From: Novosphingobium colocasiae
GTDB taxonomy: Bacteria; Pseudomonadota; Alphaproteobacteria; Sphingomonadales; Sphingomonadaceae
Reading direction: 5' to 3'
Length of the DNA stretch: 64,000 nt
NCBI RefSeq assembly: GCF_014652555.1
Contig: NZ_BMZA01000007.1
Location: 89,040 to 153,039 of the forward strand
The notes under the pieces are model-generated. The model did not search any database, was not told the origin of the DNA, and saw only the letters and a list, made by a program, of their open reading frames with translations. The translations under genes were made by a program, and so were the position numbers. Below, one piece after another: positions 1 to 10,300 of the stretch (its first letter is position 1; each line of letters starts with the position of its first letter).

Positions 1-1157
1 CGATCGCGACGCCGGAGGACGCCAGCGAAGCCGAGCGCCTCGTCAAGGCCTATGTCGGCGACAAGGCCAACGTCATCAGCCGCCTGCGCATGGCGACCCC
101 GCTGCAGGTCAACCTGCAGGTGCGCATCGCCGAAGTCAGCCGTTCGCTTGTCAAATCGATCAGCACCCGCTTCTCGACCATGGACTCGACTAACGGCTTC
201 CAGTTCGGCATCGGCCAAGGAACTGCGGTCGGCGAACAGTGGGTACCGAAAACTGTGTTGGGCGTGGGCGTAAACCCGTCCTACTACGGCATTGATCCGA
301 TCAGCGGTACGATCAAGCAGTTGCCCGGGACCAACGTAGCCCAAGCGGCCACCGGGACCACGCTGGCGCTTGGCACGAAGTTCCTGGGCCTCGACATCCT
401 CGGCGCGCTCGATGCGGGCGAGACGGTCGGCCTCGTCACCACGCTGGCGCAGCCGAACCTGACCGCGCTCTCGGGCGAGACGGCGGACTTCCTGGCGGGC
501 GGCGAATATCCGATCCCGATCAGCCAGGGCCTCGGCTCGACCTCGATCGATTACAAGAAGTACGGCGTGTCGCTCAGCTACACCCCGTTCGTGCTGGCCA
601 ACGGCCGCATTTCGCTGCGGGTGCGCCCCGAAGTGTCGGAACTGTCGAGCCAGGGCGCGGTCACGCTCAACAACTTCGAAGTTCCCGCTCTCACCATCCG
701 CCGCGCTGAAACCACGGTGGAACTGGGTTCGGGCCAGAGCTTCATGATCGCCGGCCTGCTGTCCAACAGCTCGCAGAACACCATCCAGAAGCTGCCGGGT
801 GCCGGCGATGTCCCGATCCTGGGCTCGCTGTTCCGCTCGACCAGCTATCGTAGGGGCGAAACCGAGCTGGTCATCATTGTCACCCCGTATCTGGTGAAGC
901 CGGTCAACGCCAACCAGATCGCGCTGCCGACCGACGGCTTCCGCGCGCCGAACGAACTGCAGCGCCTGCTCGGCAACATGTCGAGCGACGGCGTGAGCGG
1001 CGACAAGCGGCCCGAGGCCAAGTCCGCCGATCCGGCCGACGCAACTGCGGCACCCGGCCTGGGCGAACTCGAACTCAACACCAAGGGCAAGAAGGCCAAG
1101 TCGAAGGCGCAGACCGCGTCAGGTGACAGCGCCAAGCCCGGTTTCAACCTCAAGTGA
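1..1157 (+). CDS. cpaC: Tad/Flp pilus secretin CpaC (5' truncated by window edge)
   Basis: The reading frame is open from base 3, so the gene starts before the window. The visible part matches the C-terminal core of the secretin that forms the outer-membrane ring of Flp/Tad pili. The typical secretin signature is present near the C terminus: a VPILGSLF stretch followed by ELVIIVTPYLVKP. After it comes a tail rich in Lys and Ala. The gene is followed after 14 bp by cpaD and then cpaE, tadB and tadC on the same strand, which is Tad-operon order. The family call is firm; the N-terminal BON/RHIN-type region cannot be seen. Confidence 0.93.
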   Translation, partial: IATPEDASEAERLVKAYVGDKANVISRLRMATPLQVNLQVRIAEVSRSLVKSISTRFSTMDSTNGFQFGIGQGTAVGEQWVPKTVLGVGVNPSYYGIDPISGTIKQLPGTNVAQAATGTTLALGTKFLGLDILGALDAGETVGLVTTLAQPNLTALSGETADFLAGGEYPIPISQGLGSTSIDYKKYGVSLSYTPFVLANGRISLRVRPEVSELSSQGAVTLNNFEVPALTIRRAETTVELGSGQSFMIAGLLSNSSQNTIQKLPGAGDVPILGSLFRSTSYRRGETELVIIVTPYLVKPVNANQIALPTDGFRAPNELQRLLGNMSSDGVSGDKRPEAKSADPADATAAPGLGELELNTKGKKAKSKAQTASGDSAKPGFNLK

Positions 1158-1171
1158 GAAAGGCAAGCACG

Positions 1172-1846
1172 ATGCGCATTCTCAGCAAATCCGGCCGCAC
1201 CCCGGCCGTCCGCCCGCTCCTCGGCGGCGCGCTTGTCCTCTCGCTCGGCCTGACGCTCGGCGCTTGCGGCGGCATTTCGGGCAACCGCTCGATGTACCCG
1301 ACGCCCGAGCACATGCCGGTGGTGGAAAAGGTCAACTACACGCTCGACGTATCGACCGGCGGCAGCGGTCTCGCTTATGGCGAACAACGGCGCCTGGGCG
1401 ACTGGTTCGAGACGATGAACGTCAAGTACGGCGACAAGGTCTATCTCGACGATCCGACGCATAACCCGTCGACCCGCACCGCGGTGGAAGCGCTGGCCAC
1501 GCGCTATGGAGCGCAGCTTGGTGCCGAAGCGCCGGTGACCGACGGCTACATCCGTTCGGGCGCGGCCCGCGTGGTCGTCACCCGCGCCAAGGCGAGCGTG
1601 AAGGGCTGCCCGGACTGGTCTACCCGCAACGACTTCAATCCGAACAACGGCCTTTCGGGCAACTACGGCTGCGCCACCAATGCCAACCTCGCCGCGATGG
1701 TCGCCGATCCCGAGGATCTGCTGCGCGGTGCCGATACCCAAGGCAACACCGTGGTCATGAGCTCGTCCAAGGCGCTCGACTCCTATCGCAAGCAGACCCC
1801 GAGCGGTGCCGAAGGCATCGCCGCGACCAGCAGCAAGGACAACTGA
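1172..1846 (+). CDS. cpaD: Tad pilus assembly lipoprotein CpaD
   Basis: 224 aa. The N terminus has a lipoprotein signal: a hydrophobic stretch ending in LGAC with the acceptor Cys at residue 32, then GG. The C-terminal half has the CpaD-type segment around KGCPDWS and the Asn-rich NPNNGLSGNYGCATNANLA region. CpaD is an outer-membrane-linked partner of the CpaC secretin. The ATG at 1172 was chosen because GAGAAAGG lies just upstream; a GTG at 1154 inside the cpaC stop region would add six residues and has no such site. It is 3 bp upstream of cpaE, so it is in the same operon. Confidence 0.92.
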   Translation: MRILSKSGRTPAVRPLLGGALVLSLGLTLGACGGISGNRSMYPTPEHMPVVEKVNYTLDVSTGGSGLAYGEQRRLGDWFETMNVKYGDKVYLDDPTHNPSTRTAVEALATRYGAQLGAEAPVTDGYIRSGAARVVVTRAKASVKGCPDWSTRNDFNPNNGLSGNYGCATNANLAAMVADPEDLLRGADTQGNTVVMSSSKALDSYRKQTPSGAEGIAATSSKDN

Positions 1847-1849
1847 GCC

Positions 1850-3127
1850 ATGAACGCACCCTGGAAATCCGGCAGCACCAACGGACGGGACCAGTTCGCC
1901 GCTTACCTGTGCGACGAAACCTCGCTCGACGTCCTGCGCCCGGTCGCGATCGAAATGGGCTGGCAGCCCGAGAAGTGCAACAAGGGCGGCCTGCGCAACG
2001 CGGTGCAATCGCTGTCGATCGCGGCCAGCCCGAACATCCTGCTCGTCGACCTGTCGGAAAGCGGTGATCCGCTGAACGACATCAACGCGCTGGCTGAAGT
2101 GTGCGAGCCCGGAACGGTGGTCATCGCGGTGGGCCAGGTCAACGACGTGCGCCTCTATCGCGATCTCATCGCCAGCGGCATCCACGATTATCTGCTCAAG
2201 CCGCTGTCCCACGGCCAGTTGCGCGATGCGCTGACCCACGCCCAGGCGGTGTTCTCCCAACCCCGCGCGCATGACAGCGGCGGCGTCAAGCAGCACATCT
2301 CCACCGCCGTGATCGGCACGCGCGGCGGGGTCGGCGCTTCTACCGTGGCGACGAGCCTCGCCTGGCTGTTCAGCGCTGACGAAAAGCTGCCGACCGCGCT
2401 GCTCGATCTGGACATCCACTTCGGCACCGGGGCGCTGTGCCTCGATCTCGAACCGGGCCGCGGCCTGACCGACGCCATCGAGAACCCCAGCCGCATCGAC
2501 GGCCTGTTCATCGAACGCGCCATGATCCGCGCCAATGACAATCTCGCCATCCTGTCCGCCGAAGCGCCGATCAACGCGCCGCTGCTGACCGACGGTGCCG
2601 CCTTCATCCAGTTGGAGGAAGAGTTCCGGCAGGCGTTCGAGATGACGATGATCGACCTGCCGCGCAACATGCTGATCAACTTTCCGCAGTTGGTTGCCGA
2701 TGTGAACGTGGTGGTGCTGGTCACCGAACTGACGCTCGCCTCGGCGCGCGACAGCATCCGCCTGCTGTCCTGGCTCAAGGTCAACGCGCCGCACGCGCGG
2801 GTGATCGTGGTGGCCAACAAGGTCCAGCCGGCGGTGACCGAGATCAGCAAGTCGGACTTCGAGGCATCGATCGAAACCAAGATCGCCTTCTCTATCCCCT
2901 ACGACATCAAGGCCGCATCGACCGCCGCCAAGCTGGGCCAGACTTTCGTTGACGCCAATCGCGCCGGCAAGGGCGGCGCGGTACTGCGCGACCTGTCGAA
3001 CACGATCATCAGCGTGGGCGGCGAAAAGGCGGCTCCGGCCAAGAGCGGCGGCAAGTCGCTGCTCGGCAAGATCGATTTCAAGGCGCTGATGGCAAAGGGC
3101 AAGAAGGCTCCGGCCAAGGCGGGTTGA
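1850..3127 (+). CDS. cpaE: Pilus assembly ATPase-like protein CpaE
   Basis: 425 aa. Residues about 15-135 form a receiver-like domain. A MinD/ParA-type ATPase domain starts near residue 150 with GTRGGVGAST, the variant Walker A loop usual for CpaE, which lacks the Lys of true MinD proteins. CpaE is thought to localise the Tad machine at the pole or membrane. The C terminus is rich in Lys, Ala and Gly, resembling the basic tail of cpaC. The gene starts 3 bp after cpaD. After the stop, 100 bp without a gene precede tadB; the traffic ATPase cpaF, often found here, is absent. Confidence 0.92.
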   Translation: MNAPWKSGSTNGRDQFAAYLCDETSLDVLRPVAIEMGWQPEKCNKGGLRNAVQSLSIAASPNILLVDLSESGDPLNDINALAEVCEPGTVVIAVGQVNDVRLYRDLIASGIHDYLLKPLSHGQLRDALTHAQAVFSQPRAHDSGGVKQHISTAVIGTRGGVGASTVATSLAWLFSADEKLPTALLDLDIHFGTGALCLDLEPGRGLTDAIENPSRIDGLFIERAMIRANDNLAILSAEAPINAPLLTDGAAFIQLEEEFRQAFEMTMIDLPRNMLINFPQLVADVNVVVLVTELTLASARDSIRLLSWLKVNAPHARVIVVANKVQPAVTEISKSDFEASIETKIAFSIPYDIKAASTAAKLGQTFVDANRAGKGGAVLRDLSNTIISVGGEKAAPAKSGGKSLLGKIDFKALMAKGKKAPAKAG

Positions 3128-3227
3128 TCCAGCCCGGCGCACCGGGCGGTTCGCACCGCCTGACACGCCGGGGTCATCCCGGCCCGATCGGGCGGGGACG
3201 GCACGCAGGAAAAGGTGAACGACGGCA

Positions 3228-4199
3228 ATGAATCCACTGCAGCTTCTGGTCGTGGCAGTTGGCCTGATGAGCGTCATGGCGCTCCTGTGGTTGGCTTTTG
3301 CCGGACCCTCGGTCGGCAAGGAATCCGCGCGCCGGCTCAGCGCCGTGCGCTATCGCCATTCCGACAGCGCCACCACCCGGGTCGAGGCGCAGATGCGCCG
3401 CGCCATCGCCTCGCGCAAGCCCAAGATGCACCGCGTCGCGGGCAGCAATTCGCGCATCGATGCGCTGGCGCTGCGCCTGTCGCGCTCCGGCAAGAGCTGG
3501 ACCTTGCAGCAGTACCTGTACGGCTCGCTCGGCATCGCCGCGGTCATCGCCGTGATCCTTTTCCTCAAGACCGGCGCGCCGATGCTGGCGCTGGGTATCG
3601 GCCTTGCCGTCGGCGCGGGCGTGCCGCACATGGTGCTCAACTTCTTCATCAAGCGCCGCACCACCGCTTTTACCGTCAAGTTCCCTGACGGCATCGAACT
3701 GCTCGTGCGCGGCCTGCGCTCGGGCCTGCCCGTCTCGGAAACGCTCGGCGTCGTCGCGCAGGAAGTGCCGGGGCCGGTGGGTGAGGAATTCAAGCTGGTC
3801 ACCGAACGCATGAAGATCGGCAAGACTATGGAGGACGCCCTCCAGGAAACCGCCGACCGGCTTGGCATTCCCGAATTCAACTTCTTCTGCATCACCCTGG
3901 CGATCCAGCGCGAGACCGGCGGCAACCTGGCGGAAACGCTGGCGAACCTCGCCGACGTGCTGCGCAAGCGCGCGCAGATGAAGCTCAAGATCCGGGCGAT
4001 GAGCTCGGAATCCAAGGCTTCGGCCTATATCGTCGGGTCGCTGCCCTTCATCGTCTTCGTGCTGATCTACTGGGTCAACCCGGGCTATGTCGGCCAGTTC
4101 TTCGTCGATGAACGCCTGATGGTGGCCGGCATGGGCGGCATGGTGTGGATGAGCATCGGCGGCTTCATGATGGCCAAGATGGTCAGCTTCGAGATCTGA
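3228..4199 (+). CDS. tadB: Tad pilus inner-membrane platform protein TadB
   Basis: 323 aa with a type II secretion GspF-like fold. An N-terminal transmembrane segment is at about residues 5-22, a second pair at about 90-135, a cytoplasmic helical region with FPDGIELLVRGLRSG and QRETGGNLAETLANL, and a C-terminal membrane pair after about residue 265. TadB and TadC together form the platform that supports pilin assembly. AGGAAAAGG upstream of the ATG is a good ribosome site. TadC follows after 19 bp. Confidence 0.92.
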   Translation: MNPLQLLVVAVGLMSVMALLWLAFAGPSVGKESARRLSAVRYRHSDSATTRVEAQMRRAIASRKPKMHRVAGSNSRIDALALRLSRSGKSWTLQQYLYGSLGIAAVIAVILFLKTGAPMLALGIGLAVGAGVPHMVLNFFIKRRTTAFTVKFPDGIELLVRGLRSGLPVSETLGVVAQEVPGPVGEEFKLVTERMKIGKTMEDALQETADRLGIPEFNFFCITLAIQRETGGNLAETLANLADVLRKRAQMKLKIRAMSSESKASAYIVGSLPFIVFVLIYWVNPGYVGQFFVDERLMVAGMGGMVWMSIGGFMMAKMVSFEI

Positions 4200-4218
4200 G
4201 ACGAGGGAACCGGAAACC

Positions 4219-5235
4219 ATGTTCGACCAACCGACCGGACCGACGATCCTCGGCTTCAACGTCATCCTTATCGGCACCTTCCTGGCATTCATCGCCGCCG
4301 GTGCCATGGTGCTGGCGATCTATGCCGCGATCACCGTCAAGGACCCGATGGCCAAGCGCGTCAAGACGCTGACCGCGCGGCGCGATCACCTCAAGGCCGG
4401 CATCGTCGGCACCTCGCGCAAGCGCCAGTCGCTGATCCGCAAGAACGACACCACCGACAAGATGGGCGAGTTCCTCGGCGCATTCAAAATGCTCCAGGAC
4501 AGCCAGCTTCGGGAGATCGAGCAGAAGCTGGCGCAGGCCGGCATCCGCAACAAGGAATGGGCGGTGGCGGTGGTCTTCGCCCGGCTGGTCGCGCCGATCG
4601 TTCTCGGCGCGCTGGCGGCAGCCGTGATCTACTGGATCGACTATTTCCCCGAATGGTCCAGCTTCAAGCGCTTCATGGGCTTCGCCGCCGCCGTCGGCCT
4701 GGGCTACAAGGGCCCGGACATCTTCATCAAGAACATGATTACCAAGCGCACCGATGCGGTCCGCAAGGGTCTGCCCGACGCGCTCGACCTGCTGGTGATC
4801 TGCGCCGAGGCCGGTCTGACCGTGGACGCCGCCTTCGAGCGCGTCAGCCGCGAACTGGGCCGCGCCTACCCTGAACTGGGCGAGGAATTCTCGCTTACCT
4901 CGATCGAGCTGTCGTTCCTGACCGAACGGCGCATGGCGTTCGAGAACCTTGCCTACCGCGTCGCGCTCGATGCGGTGAAGGGGGTGGTGACGACCATGAT
5001 CCAGACCGAGCGCTATGGTACCCCGCTGGCATCCGCCCTGCGCGTGCTGTCAGCCGAATTCCGCAACGACCGGATGATGCGCGCCGAGGAAAAGGCCGCA
5101 CGCCTGCCCGCGATCATGACCGTGCCGCTGATCCTGTTTATCCTGCCGGTGCTGTTCGTCGTCATCCTCGGCCCGGCCGCCTGCTCCATCGCCGACGCCT
5201 TCCACGGCGATGGCCCGAGCGGACCTTCGGGCTGA
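4219..5235 (+). CDS. tadC: Tad pilus inner-membrane platform protein TadC
   Basis: 338 aa. Membrane segment near residues 10-35, a second pair around 110-165, the GspF-type motif GLPDALDLLVICAEAGLTVDAAF near residue 190, and hydrophobic C-terminal helices. It is the partner of TadB in the platform complex. GAGGGAACCGG precedes the ATG. It is the last gene of the pilus operon in this window and is followed at 5263 by a strong terminator. Confidence 0.92.
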   Translation: MFDQPTGPTILGFNVILIGTFLAFIAAGAMVLAIYAAITVKDPMAKRVKTLTARRDHLKAGIVGTSRKRQSLIRKNDTTDKMGEFLGAFKMLQDSQLREIEQKLAQAGIRNKEWAVAVVFARLVAPIVLGALAAAVIYWIDYFPEWSSFKRFMGFAAAVGLGYKGPDIFIKNMITKRTDAVRKGLPDALDLLVICAEAGLTVDAAFERVSRELGRAYPELGEEFSLTSIELSFLTERRMAFENLAYRVALDAVKGVVTTMIQTERYGTPLASALRVLSAEFRNDRMMRAEEKAARLPAIMTVPLILFILPVLFVVILGPAACSIADAFHGDGPSGPSG

Positions 5236-5262
5236 GGCTTCGGGACACAAAGAAATCCGGGA

Positions 5263-5294
5263 CCCCTCTCGCACGATGCTGCGGGAGGGGTTTT
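5263..5294 (+). terminator. Rho-independent terminator of the Tad operon
   Basis: An 11-bp stem (5263-5273 with 5280-5290, one G-U pair) is followed by TTTT. It lies 27 bp after the tadC stop and ends the plus-strand operon before the convergent mtnP gene. Confidence 0.85.
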
Positions 5295-5326
5295 CGATTC
5301 CAGCGGGCGGATTGGGCCCACCCCCC

Positions 5327-6217
5327 TCAGTCCCGCTCGCCGAACAGCCGGCAGGCAACCGCGTCGAGCCGGGCGATCAGCGCCGGATCGCGCGCTTCGG
5401 GGGCGGTGATCAGCGCTTGTTCCAGCGCGGTGTCGATCGGGCTGGGATCACGCCGTTCGGGCAGCCGGGCGGCCAGCGCGCGCACGGTCTGCCGGGCAAG
5501 GCCGGCGTTGTGGTGCATCACCGCCAGTACGTCGCTCACCTCGACCCCGGCGGTGTCGGCGCGCCAGCAATCATAGTCGGTGACCATGCCGAGCAGGGCA
5601 TAGGGCAACTCGGCTTCGCGGGCGAGGCGGGCTTCGGGCATCGCGGTCATGCCGATCACGTCCGCGCCCCAGGCCCGGTACATGTGGCTTTCGGCGCGGG
5701 TCGAGAATTGCGGCCCCTCGATCGCCACATAAGTGCCCTGCGGATGGACCGCCGCGCCGCCGGCCTGTGCCGACGCCGCGGCCAGCGCCGACAGGCGCGG
5801 GCATACCGGATCGGCCAGGCTGACGTGCGCGACCAGCCCGGTGCCGAAGAACGATCCGGCGCGTCCGGCCGTGCGATCGATGAACTGATCGACGATGACG
5901 AACTGCCCCGGTGCCATCTCCTCGCGCAGCGAGCCGATGGCGGACAGCGACAGGATGTCGGTCACGCCGCAGCGCTTCAGCACGTCGATATTGGCGCGGT
6001 AGTTCACCGCCGAGGGCGGGATCGCGTGGCCGGCCCCGTGGCGGGCCAAAAACGTCATCCGCACCCCTCCCAGCCAGCCGGTGACGACCGGGCCTGAAGG
6101 CTCTCCGAACGGGCTGGCCACGCGGATTTCCTGCGCGTCATCCAGCTCGATGCCGGCGGCAAGCCCGGACCCGCCGATGACGCCCAGGTGCCAGTGCGTC
6201 CCCTTGTCAGCGCGCAA
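5327..6217 (-). CDS. mtnP: S-methyl-5'-thioadenosine phosphorylase (MTAP/PNP family)
   Basis: 296 aa. It cleaves methylthioadenosine with phosphate in methionine salvage. Family signatures are clear: LGVIGGSGL at the N terminus (phosphate loop), RHG, GSLREEMAPGQFVIVDQFIDRT, EGPQFSTRAES, GMTAMPEARLARE and TDYDCW. Length is normal for the family. The best start is TTG at 6217, giving an 11-bp overlap with the end of the upstream TetR gene, so translation is probably coupled. No in-frame ATG precedes the conserved N terminus. A purine nucleoside phosphorylase role cannot be excluded from sequence alone. Confidence 0.88.
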   Translation of the reverse strand: MRADKGTHWHLGVIGGSGLAAGIELDDAQEIRVASPFGEPSGPVVTGWLGGVRMTFLARHGAGHAIPPSAVNYRANIDVLKRCGVTDILSLSAIGSLREEMAPGQFVIVDQFIDRTAGRAGSFFGTGLVAHVSLADPVCPRLSALAAASAQAGGAAVHPQGTYVAIEGPQFSTRAESHMYRAWGADVIGMTAMPEARLAREAELPYALLGMVTDYDCWRADTAGVEVSDVLAVMHHNAGLARQTVRALAARLPERRDPSPIDTALEQALITAPEARDPALIARLDAVACRLFGERD

Positions 6218-6842
6218 GGATGCCGGCCATGATGATGTCGATCACATGCTCGCGATAGCGGTCGCGATGGCGTTCGGTCAGCGTGTCCTGATCGAAGCAG
6301 TGCTTGAGCACCAGCCGCGCGGCAAAGAAACGGTCGACCGCGCCGGTAACGGTGAAATAGAACAACTGCGGATCGATCGCCCGGAACAGGCCCTGGCGGA
6401 CGCCTTCGCCGATCATGCTTTCATAAGCGCGGTACATCGGCGCGAGGTAGCAATCGGCGATCCGCCGCGCCTCGCTCTCGCTGCTCTCACGCACCATGCG
6501 CAGCGTCAGCGGATTGAGATACGGCACCGCGAAGAAGGTATCGACCACCTTGGAGATGTGGCGACGCATCTTGGTTTCCGCGTCCCAGTCCTCCTTGTGG
6601 ACCAGCGCATCGACGCTGGTGACGATGGCCTGCCAGTCACGATCGAGCAGCGCCTTGAGCAGGCCGGCCTTGTTGCCGAAGTAATACTTCACCAGCGCCG
6701 AATTGAGCCCTGAACGGACTGACAGCTCGGCCAGCGAGATATCGATCACATCACCTTCGCGCATGAGCTGGCTGGTCGCTTCCAGCAACTGCTCGCGGGC
6801 ACCGGGAAGCGCGTTGATGCGAGCGGCGGGGGCAACGGTCAT
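6207..6842 (-). CDS. TetR-family transcriptional regulator
   Basis: 211 aa. The N-terminal helix-turn-helix is visible at about residues 15-62, with ISLAELSVRSGLNSALVKYYFGNKAGLL typical of TetR proteins; the rest is a helical ligand domain. GGGCGGGA lies upstream of the ATG. It overlaps the downstream mtnP start, so the two are co-transcribed. The ligand and targets are unknown; neighbouring genes it could control are mtnP itself and, divergently, the receptor at 7382. Confidence 0.85.
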   Translation of the reverse strand: MTVAPAARINALPGAREQLLEATSQLMREGDVIDISLAELSVRSGLNSALVKYYFGNKAGLLKALLDRDWQAIVTSVDALVHKEDWDAETKMRRHISKVVDTFFAVPYLNPLTLRMVRESSESEARRIADCYLAPMYRAYESMIGEGVRQGLFRAIDPQLFYFTVTGAVDRFFAARLVLKHCFDQDTLTERHRDRYREHVIDIIMAGILAR

Positions 6843-7381
6843 GCCGGTATCCCGCCCTGCCCCGGCTGCTGCCGCAAGGGCCGCGCATTGCCCGCGATGT
6901 GCCGATTCGTTCCCACCATCAGGCCTTCCGCGCCACCATGCAGCTCAATTCCACAAACCGGAGCCAAACGCCGCCCCAAACGGCGACACTGCCTTAATCG
7001 ACCGACTAAATGCCTACCCCGGCAAGGTCAATCATTTGTCGGACGAGCCGTGAGCCTGCGGCGGGTGGAGAATCTTGCGGCCGGAGCGCCTGACGGGACA
7101 TTTTGCAACACGCGCACCGCTCACGCACGAAGCAATCGGGCCTGCCGTGCCCCAAACGGCTGCGGCCCGCGCGGTTCGGCCCCGCCGCGATGCGTTGCAG
7201 CGATGCCACAGTGTGGAAACAAGTGTTACCGAAACGAAAATGAAAGTTGATTCGTATTTCGCGAATTGGGACAGGTCTGCCTCGGCCGGTTCACCTTCGG
7301 GCACCGTTCCGGCCACATCGTCCATCCGGCAGGCCTGGTCACGCTCCTGCCTTGTGGACTGAAACGAAAGGGACACACCAA
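6843..7381. other. Intergenic region between TetR gene and TonB-dependent receptor
   Basis: 539 bp without a convincing gene. Short open frames on both strands have no family resemblance, no ribosome sites and atypical composition. The last about 150 bp before the receptor are A/T-richer, with an ATTCG...CGAAT inverted pair near 7252-7268. The region must hold the divergent promoters, but I cannot assign -35/-10 boxes with confidence. Confidence 0.5.
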
Positions 7382-10300
7382 GTGAAAACCACGCACTTCA
7401 AGGCCGCGTTGCGCAGCGCATCGTGCCTTAGCGCCGCGTTGACGTTCGGAACCGCGGTTTCGGCGCAAGCGCAGGATGCAGCACCACAGTCGGCAGCCAG
7501 CGATGATGCCGGGGAAACCATCATTGTTACCGGTTCGCGCATCCAGCGCCCGAACATGACGGCGAACAGCCCGGTGGCGGTCGTCAGCGGTGAAGAGACA
7601 GTCAAGCGCGCGGACATCACGCTCGAAACCTTCCTGAACACGCTGCCGCAGGTCAATCCGGCCGGCACCAGCACCTCGAACAACCCCGGCAACGGCGGCC
7701 AGTCGAACATCGACCTTCGCGGCCTCGGCACCAACCGCAACCTCGTCCTGATCGACGGCCGCCGGCCGATGGTGTCCGCATCGGACCAGACGGTTGACCT
7801 TAACACCATCCCGCAGGGCCTGATCGACCGGATCGACGTGCTGACCGGCGGTGCCGGTGCCACATATGGCGCGGACGCCATCTCCGGCGTCGTCAATATG
7901 CGCCTGAAGCGCGATTTCTCCGGGCTGGAAGCCCGGGCGACTTATTCCAATTCGGTTCCCTACACCGATTCGCGTGAGTGGCAGATAGCCGCTACAGCCG
8001 GCATCAACTTTGCTGACGGCCGCGGTAACATCGCTGCTTCGTACGAGCATTCCGAGCGCGAGGCGATGATCAAGAGCCAGCGCGCCTTCGCCGCTACGGC
8101 AACGTCGACCACCGGCACCTTCCCGACCGGCAAGCTGGCGGAAAGCTCGACTAACGGCATTTCGCAGGCTGCGATTGACGCGCTGTTTTCAAGCTATGGC
8201 GTCACCGCAAAGGACGTACCCGTTGCCGGCACGTCAAAGCTGGGCTTCAACAATGACGGCTCGCTGTTCGCTGTGGGTGTGTTCAACGATCCGCATGACG
8301 TGGCGAACTTCCGCTACGATTTCAATTCGGCGGCCAATCCTAACGGGAACTACTATCCGGACTTCTACACCTACAACTTCGACATCATCAACCTGCTCGT
8401 CCTGCCCGTAAAGCGCGATACCGGGTTCGTCACTGGGCATTTCGAAATCTCGCCCGCCATCGAAATTTTCGGTCAAGGCCAATACACCAAGTACGAAACG
8501 TCGAGCGCACTGGCACCGACCCCGGTCGGCACCCGCATCGGCAACACGCTCACCAACACCAACCCCGCCAACGCGGTTTCGGATTTGGTGGAACCCGGCA
8601 AGCAGACCACTGCGCTGCTCGTTCCGATAACTAACCCATTCCTTCCAGCAGACCTCGCAACTTTGCTGGCCTCACGCACCGGTGATGACGCCAACATCGT
8701 AGGGTCCGGAGCGACTGAAGCATTCCGCATTTCCAAGCGGTTCCTCGACACCGGTCTACGTCAGGAAAACTTCTCTAACGAAGTCTACCAAGGTCTGCTC
8801 GGGCTGCGCGGCGAGATTGCGCCCGGGTGGCGCTATGAAGCCTATGCCTCTTACGGCAAAACCACGATTAACGACAACCAGACCGGCAACGTCGATGTCC
8901 AGAAGGTTCAGAACCTGCTGGAAGCAGCCGATGGTGGCGCATCGCTTTGCGCTGGTGGCTTCAATCCCTTCGGTATCCATCCGCTTTCACAGGAATGCGT
9001 GGATTATATCGCCGTCGGTACGGAGACCAAGACTACCTTCACGCAGAAGATCTATCAAGGCTATGTCCAGGGCGATCTGTTCGAAATGCCGGCCGGCAAG
9101 CTTTCGGTCGTGCTGGGTGCCGAACACCGCAGCTTTAACTATCGCTACGACGCCGGAACGGCTGCCGGCCCGATCGCCGGCTTCAACAACGGCACCAACG
9201 ATCACGGCACAAACACCTTCACCGACATCTTCGGCGAAGCGTCGATCCCGCTGCTGAAGGACAGCTTTGTCAACTATGCCGAACTGACCCTGACTGCCCG
9301 TCGTTCCACCAGCAAGTTCAATGACATCGAAAATGGGATCAAGGGCGACTCGCAAAACTCGTGGGCTTATGGCGGCACCTTCACCGTCGAGCCGATCGAC
9401 GCCGTGCGGTTGCGCGCTTCATACCAGCATTCCGTCCGTGCTCCGAACTTCGGCGAACTGTTCTCGGGGGGCAGCAACTTCCCGTCGTACTTCGATCCGT
9501 GCTCGATCGGCACGAATTTTCGGAAGAACGGTGGAGCGGCCGCGCGCGACCTGTGCATTAATGCCGGTTCCGGCATCGACCCGGGCGGCGTTGACAACTA
9601 TCAGCAGGGTCCGGGCAGCCAGGTCTTCCTGGGCTATGTCGGCAACCCCAACCTGAAGCCGGAAAAGAGCGACGCGATCACGCTCGGCACCGTGTTCCAG
9701 GTGGGCCGTCTGACCGGCTCGATCGACTGGTACTCGATCAAAATCAAGGACACGATCATCCAGCCGGATCCGAACCTGGTGATCGCGGCGTGCTATGGCT
9801 ATCATGGCAAGAATCCGAGCCTTGACCCCACCAGCGTCTATTGCTCTGGCCTGTCGCGCACTCCGGACATCAGCTTCATCTCGGTGCCGACCGCACTGGG
9901 TGGCGACGGTTCGGGCTACTTCCAGTTCGTGAACCAGGGCAAGATCAAGACTTCGGGCATCGATTTCCAGCTTGCCTATACCCTGCCGACGGAGTTCATC
10001 GGCCCTGACGCCGCGCTGACCTTCAACCTGATGGGCAACTACCTCATCGACTACAAGGTTGAGGAACTGCCCGGCGTCACGATCGACTACGCTGATACGA
10101 TTTCATATTCGGGCTTGGGCACTTCGTTCCCCCGCTGGCGCGGTGTGCTCGAAACGACGTTTGCCGTCAGCAAAGCCGTGTCCTTCGATCTGCGCACGCG
10201 CTACATCGACGGCATGAAGAACCGGGCTGCCGCCCAGTTCCCGGGTGAAGTCTTCGACAAGGTGGATCCGGTCTTCTATTTCGACCTTGGCGCCGAAGCC

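Noticed and set aside
845..3319. 824-codon open frame on the minus strand opposite the cpa genes
   Set aside because: Composition is Arg/Ala/Gly/His-rich with no family features; it mirrors cpaC-cpaE. Long antisense frames are expected in such GC-rich DNA.
3174..4307. 377-codon antisense frame opposite tadB
   Set aside because: Shadow of tadB, low-complexity His/Ala/Arg composition, no ribosome site.
6843..7381. Small genes in the TetR-receptor gap
   Set aside because: Candidate frames of 67-120 codons lack ribosome sites and family features.
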